64,000 bases of DNA. It comes from Streptomyces sp. PKU-EA00015 (GTDB taxonomy: Bacteria > Actinomycetota > Actinomycetes > Streptomycetales > Streptomycetaceae). This document shows, piece after piece, positions 60,190 to 64,000 of this stretch (position 1 is the stretch's first letter; each line of letters begins with the position of its first letter). Position numbers and translations under genes: made by a program. The notes below the pieces were generated by a model, which had not been told where the DNA came from, ran no database searches, and worked only from the letters and a program-made list of their open reading frames with translations. Location of the stretch: positions 1-64,000 of the forward strand of contig NZ_JABZEE010000028.1 of assembly GCF_013387495.1 (NCBI RefSeq), given 5' to 3'.

Positions 60190-61269
60190 TCAGGCGGTGA
60201 GCCACTCTCGCAGCCGCTCCTCGCAGTGCGTGATCTTGGCGACGGCCACATGCTCGTCCCGCTTGTGGGCGAGGAGCGCGTTGCCCGGTCCGTAGTTGAC
60301 GGCCGGGACGCCGAGAGCGCTGAACCGTGAGACGTCGGTCCAGCCGAACTTCGGCTGCGCGGTGCCGCCCACGGCGGCCATGAACGCGGCCGCGGCGGGG
60401 TGCGAGAGTCCGGGCAGCGCACCGCCTGTGTGGTCGTCCACCACGAATTCGCTCACTCCGCAGTCGGCGAACACCTCACGGACGTGGGCTTCGGCCTCCT
60501 CCATGCTGCGGTCGGGGGCGTAGCGGTAGTTGACGACCACGGTGCACGCGTCGGGGATGACATTGGTGGCCACACCGCCCTCGATGCCGACGGCGTTGAG
60601 GCCCTCGCGGTACTCGAGCCCGTCGATCACCGGTCGGCGGGGTTCGTACGCGGCGAGTCGGGCGAGGATCGGGGCGGCGGCGTGAATGGCGTTGGAACCC
60701 ATCCAGCTGCGCGCGGAGTGGGCGCGCTCGCCCTCCGTGCGGAGGTGGACCCGCAGCGTGCCCTGGCAGCCGCCCTCGACCTGGGCGTCGGAGGGCTCCA
60801 GCAGGATCGCGAAGTCACCCGTGAGCCAGTCGGGATGGGCGTCTGCCACATGCCCCAGGCCGTTCAGGTGTGCTGCGACCTCCTCGTTGTCGTAGAAGAC
60901 GAACGTGAGGTCACGGTTGGGCTCGGGGACCGTGGCCGCGATACGCAGCTGGACGGCGACGCCCGACTTCATGTCGCTGGTGCCGCAGCCCCACAGGATG
61001 CCGTTCTCGTCGAGACGCGAGGGCAGGTTCTCCGCGACCGGAACCGTGTCGATGTGCCCGGCGAGCACCACGCGCTCGGCCCGCCCCAGGTGCGTACGGG
61101 CCACGATGTTGTTGCCGTGCCGGTCGACGGTGAGGTGCGGCAGGAGGCGCAGGGCCTGCTCGATGGCGTCGGCGAGGGGCTTCTCCTCCCCGCTGACCGA
61201 GCGGTGGTCGACCAGCGCGGCGGTGAGCGCCGGGCCGTCCAGGGTGAGGTCAAGCACGGTTTCGGGCAT
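60190..61269 (-). CDS. dapE: Succinyl-diaminopimelate desuccinylase
   Basis: This is a 359-residue M20 metallohydrolase. It has AGHIDTVPVA, GCGTSDMKSGVAV and YDNEEVAAHL. DapE hydrolyses N-succinyl-LL-diaminopimelate in the lysine/diaminopimelate pathway. It is 38 bp divergent from the lysozyme-like gene, and dapC is nearby. Confidence 0.93.
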   Translation of the reverse strand: MPETVLDLTLDGPALTAALVDHRSVSGEEKPLADAIEQALRLLPHLTVDRHGNNIVARTHLGRAERVVLAGHIDTVPVAENLPSRLDENGILWGCGTSDMKSGVAVQLRIAATVPEPNRDLTFVFYDNEEVAAHLNGLGHVADAHPDWLTGDFAILLEPSDAQVEGGCQGTLRVHLRTEGERAHSARSWMGSNAIHAAAPILARLAAYEPRRPVIDGLEYREGLNAVGIEGGVATNVIPDACTVVVNYRYAPDRSMEEAEAHVREVFADCGVSEFVVDDHTGGALPGLSHPAAAAFMAAVGGTAQPKFGWTDVSRFSALGVPAVNYGPGNALLAHKRDEHVAVAKITHCEERLREWLTA

Positions 61270-61308
61270 GGCTCAGACCCTAACCCCACCTCCAGTACCG
61301 TGGGCGTC

Positions 61309-62274
61309 GTGTCCGAGACCGCCTCCCCCGTCCGGCGCGGCCGCCTCCTTCGCTTCGCGGCCGCGTTCCTTGTGCTGCTGGCTCTCGTCGGCTACGTCGT
61401 CGTGCAGTACGTCAACGGCGGCGGCCCGCCGCGCTGCGTCGTGCGCACGGCGGAGGACGGCGGCACGTCCTACGAACTCTCGGCGGAGCAGGCGGACAAC
61501 GCGGCGACGATCTCCGCCGTCGGCACCACGCGGGGCATGCCCCAGCGCGCGGTCACGATCGCGCTGGCCACCGCGCTCCAGGAGTCGGCGCTGCGCAACA
61601 TCGGGCACGGCGACCGGGACTCGCTCGGCCTGTTCCAGCAGCGTCCCTCGCAGGGCTGGGGCACGCCGGAACAGATCCTCGACCCGGTGTACGCGGCCGG
61701 GAAGTTCTACGACCACCTCGCCGAGGTGCCCGGATACTCGCGTCTGCCGCTGACCGTGGCCGCTCAGCGCGTCCAGCGCAGCGGCTTCCCGCAGGCGTAC
61801 GCGAAGCACGAGCCGGACGCCACGCTGCTGGCGGCGGCGCTCACGGGCCGTGCCGCGGCCACGCTGACCTGCGAGTCCCGTCAGGGCGGGCGGTCCGGCG
61901 ATCCGGTGAGGCTGCGGTCGGAGCTGGTGCGCGCCTTCGGGTCCGACGTGCTGCCGCGCGGTGGTGCGGGGCGTGGGAGCGCCGGCGCGCAGGACATGAC
62001 GGAGCTTGCCGTTCCGGTGCCGTCCACGGCGGCGGCGGACGACGAGGGCGCGTCCCGGCGGGGCTGGGAGCTGGCGCACTGGGCGGTGGCCCGTGCGGAC
62101 GCGCTGCGCATCGCGGAGGTCTCGTACGGGGGCCGGGTGTGGAGCACGGCGCAGTCCGGGCAGGGCTGGCGCGAGGAGCCGTCCCGCGCGGGCGGCAGGG
62201 CCGGCGCGGGCGCGTCCGGCGGCGGCACCGCCGATCAGGTCACGGGCGACGTCCGCATTCGGCTCGCACAGTAG
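61309..62274 (+). CDS. Membrane-anchored lysozyme-like protein
   Basis: This is a 321-residue protein with an N-terminal membrane anchor (FAAAFLVLLALVGYVVVQYV). A lytic-transglycosylase-like domain follows (ALATALQESALRNIGHGDRDSLGLFQQRPSQGWGT). The Glu of LQESAL fits the catalytic residue of SLT folds. The rest is a disordered tail with a second conserved patch near WELAHWAVARADALRI. It probably acts on cell wall. Databases sometimes call this family heavy-metal transporter, which the sequence does not support. Confidence 0.75.
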   Translation: MSETASPVRRGRLLRFAAAFLVLLALVGYVVVQYVNGGGPPRCVVRTAEDGGTSYELSAEQADNAATISAVGTTRGMPQRAVTIALATALQESALRNIGHGDRDSLGLFQQRPSQGWGTPEQILDPVYAAGKFYDHLAEVPGYSRLPLTVAAQRVQRSGFPQAYAKHEPDATLLAAALTGRAAATLTCESRQGGRSGDPVRLRSELVRAFGSDVLPRGGAGRGSAGAQDMTELAVPVPSTAAADDEGASRRGWELAHWAVARADALRIAEVSYGGRVWSTAQSGQGWREEPSRAGGRAGAGASGGGTADQVTGDVRIRLAQ

Positions 62275-62584
62275 TCCGTCGCTTCCCTCGAAGGAGGCAT
62301 TCCACTCCCGTCCCGCGGAGGGCGCACAGCCCCTGTCGCGCCGAGCCGGGAGTATGCGCGAAATCCCTTTCGCGCCAAGGGAAGTGACGGTTCACCAGCG
62401 TACCGGACATGGCAATGTTTGCCCGTTTTCCCGCGAAACCGATTATGCGACGCGTTACCAATTCTTTACCTGGGGGCACCGCAACTTCCCCCGCCCTCCT
62501 TGCGGTTGTCAGGACGTCCGTACGCCGGACAGCACCATCACGCACCACGCACAGTCCGAACGTCCTCTCGCTTCAAGGAGCATC
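62275..62584. other. Intergenic region upstream of the small secreted protein gene
   Basis: 310 bp with a GTGA-CGGT-TCAC palindrome (62384-62395), an AT-richer stretch (about 62410-62475) and an AAGGAG ribosome site at its end. No ORF with convincing codon bias is present. Confidence 0.45.
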
Positions 62585-63022
62585 ATGTCCCTCCCCCTGA
62601 CCCGTCGGATCGCCCGTGCCGCGCTGCTCATCGCGGCGGGAGCAGCTCCCGTGGTCGGTGCGGCCGGCTCCGCAGGCGCCGTGGAACTCCCCCAGGCCCC
62701 GGTCGGCGGCCTGACGGCCCTCGACTCGGACAACGTCGACGGCACGGTCGGCGGCGTCTCGAAGGAGACCACCAAGGTGGCCCGCCAGGTCGGCGGCAAG
62801 CCGGTCGAGAAGGCCGCCCCCGCCGCGGCGAAGACCGTCGCCAAGACCGTCACCAAGACCGCCAGGACGGCCGCTCCGGTCGCCAGGAAGGCCGCCGCTG
62901 ACACCGCCGGCGAGGCGGGCGGCCTGATCGGCGGCGCCACCAAGGGCGGTCTGCCGGCCGACTCGCTCGGCGGTGGCGGGCTGCCCACCGGCACGCTCGG
63001 CGGTCTGCCGCTGGGCGGCTGA
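62585..63022 (+). CDS. Small secreted protein
   Basis: This is a 145-residue protein with a signal peptide (TRRIARAALLIAAGAAPVVG, cleavage near SAGAVE). A Lys/Ala/Thr-rich middle of KTVAKTVTKTAR pattern and a Gly/Leu tail with GLPTGTLGG repeats follow. There is no catalytic motif. It may associate with the wall or membrane surface. A strong AAGGAG site precedes the ATG. The function is unknown. Confidence 0.75.
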   Translation: MSLPLTRRIARAALLIAAGAAPVVGAAGSAGAVELPQAPVGGLTALDSDNVDGTVGGVSKETTKVARQVGGKPVEKAAPAAAKTVAKTVTKTARTAAPVARKAAADTAGEAGGLIGGATKGGLPADSLGGGGLPTGTLGGLPLGG

Positions 63023-63094
63023 TCCGCCTCCGGCCGGCCGGTGCTTCGGCGCATCGACGCGTCGGCTGCCGGCAGGCCGGCAGGTGCACGCGAA

Positions 63095-63120
63095 GGCCCG
63101 GGAGCCACTACTCCCGGGCC
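63095..63120. terminator. Bidirectional terminator
   Basis: A 10-bp perfect stem (63095-63104 / 63111-63120) lies between the secreted-protein gene and dapC. Confidence 0.75.
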
Positions 63121-63166
63121 CTTCCGCAGATCCGGTGCGCCGACGGCGCACCGGCACGGTGAGGGC

Positions 63167-64000
63167 TCAGCCCAGACGCTTCACGGCCGCCTCGACCCGC
63201 TCGTCGGTGGCCGTGAACGCCACCCGTACGAACCGCTCGCCCGCCTCTCCGTAGAAGTCGCCGGGCGCGACCAGGATGCCGAGGTCCGCCAGGTACCCGA
63301 CGGTCTCCCAGCACGGCTCGTCGCGCGTCGCCCACAGGTACAGGCTGGCTTCGCTGTGCTCGATGCGGAAGCCGTGCGCCTCGAGCGCCGAGCGCAGCGC
63401 CGTGCGGCGGGCCGCGTATCTGGCGCGCTGTTCGAAGACGTGCGCGTCGTCGCCGAGCGCGGCGACGGTCGCCGCCTGCACGGGGGCCGGGGTCATCATC
63501 CCGCCGTGCTTGCGGATCCGGAGCAGTTCGCCGAGCACGTCCGCGTCACCGGCGATGAACGCGGCACGGTACCCGGCCAGGTTGGAGCGCTTGGAGAGCG
63601 AGTGGACGGCGACGACGCCCTCGTACGTGCCGCCGCAGACGTCCGGGTGCAGCACGGACACCGGCTCGGCGTCCCAGCCGAGCTCCAGGTAGCACTCGTC
63701 GCTGAAGACCAGCACGCCGTTCTCGCGCGCCCAGGCGACGATCCGGGTCAGCTCGTCCTTGGCCAGCACCTTGCCCGTGGGGTTGGACGGCGAGTTCAGC
63801 CACAACAGCTTGAGGCCGGCCGGGTCGAGCTCGGTCGGGTCGTCGTAGACGACGGGCTCCGCGCCGCACAGGCGCGCGCCCACCTCGTACGTCGGGTAGG
63901 CGAGCCGCGGGTGGGCGACCGTGTCCCCCGTGCCGAGGCCGAGCTGTGTGGGCAGCCAGGCCACCAGCTCCTTGGAGCCGACGACGGGCAGGACGTTGGT
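63167..64000 (-). CDS. dapC: Succinyldiaminopimelate aminotransferase DapC (partial)
   Basis: This gene is cut by the window end at 64000; at least 278 residues are present. It is a fold-type I PLP aminotransferase: NSPSNPTGKV, SDECYLELGW and the lysine motif SLSKRSNLAGYR. With dapE nearby it fits DapC of the succinylase diaminopimelate route. The N-terminus is outside the window. Confidence 0.9.
   Translation of the reverse strand, partial: TNVLPVVGSKELVAWLPTQLGLGTGDTVAHPRLAYPTYEVGARLCGAEPVVYDDPTELDPAGLKLLWLNSPSNPTGKVLAKDELTRIVAWARENGVLVFSDECYLELGWDAEPVSVLHPDVCGGTYEGVVAVHSLSKRSNLAGYRAAFIAGDADVLGELLRIRKHGGMMTPAPVQAATVAALGDDAHVFEQRARYAARRTALRSALEAHGFRIEHSEASLYLWATRDEPCWETVGYLADLGILVAPGDFYGEAGERFVRVAFTATDERVEAAVKRLG

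Noticed and set aside
62384..62395. GTGA-CGGT-TCAC palindrome as a CRP-like operator.
   Set aside because: Spacing is shorter than the usual CRP site and there is only one instance. It is noted only within the intergenic entry.

Overview
The window is very GC-rich, shows strong third-position GC bias, GTG/ATG starts with GGAGG-type ribosome sites, and carries actinobacterial markers (WblC/WhiB7, mycoredoxin, AdnAB, DUF3107, DUF3117, DUF3152, TatB, an ECF sigma factor with a zinc-finger anti-sigma factor). It is almost certainly a chromosomal core segment of a Streptomyces or close relative. No tRNA, rRNA, CRISPR array, prophage or full insertion sequence was seen.

Gene order, compared from memory with Mycobacterium tuberculosis, looks like two conserved blocks joined together. 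Block 1 (about 1-37 kb) follows the whiB7-uvrD2-mrx1-nudC-adnB-adnA-ATL-moeZ-DUF3152-TetR-DUF3107-DEAD helicase order. It holds stress and repair functions: WblC with a long regulatory leader, UvrD2, mycoredoxin, NudC, an M20 dipeptidase, the AdnA/AdnB helicase-nucleases separated by a lipoprotein gene, an alkyltransferase-like protein, a flippase-like membrane protein with a kinase-like domain, and two tandem secreted tripeptidyl-peptidase-like lipoproteins. Between moeZ and the DUF3152 gene lies an accessory stretch (24.0-29.1 kb): a PelF-type glycosyltransferase, a multi-span membrane protein, an NAD-dependent sugar epimerase and a spherulin-4-type hydrolase. I read it as a candidate Pel-like (galactosamine-rich) polysaccharide locus.

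The middle (37-43 kb) has an alpha/beta hydrolase, a NYN nuclease, small conserved proteins, MarC, a PHP phosphoesterase and a SUFU-domain protein. Block 2 (43-64 kb) follows the Rv1239c-Rv1202 order: CorA, a lipoprotein, a soluble MgtE/CBS protein with DUF1003, Mrp, TatB, HtrA, anti-sigma factor, ECF sigma factor, O-methyltransferase, DUF3117, enoyl-CoA hydratase, Tag, a DivIVA-domain protein, FolP2, LOG, DapE, two secreted or anchored proteins and the start of DapC. Themes are metal homeostasis, envelope stress and lysine/diaminopimelate synthesis.

The most notable non-genic signals are: three copies of a small inverted-repeat element (159, 52 and 159 bp) each flanked by CTAG that coincides with stop codons; the wblC leader (AT-rich autoregulated-type promoter, 108-codon upstream ORF, intrinsic terminator); two SigR-type promoters (mycoredoxin and moeZ); a Ser/Arg-rich leader peptide with alternative hairpins before corA; and a terminator-like/alternative hairpin pair before the DEAD-box helicase gene. 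All family assignments are from reading motifs; no database search was run.
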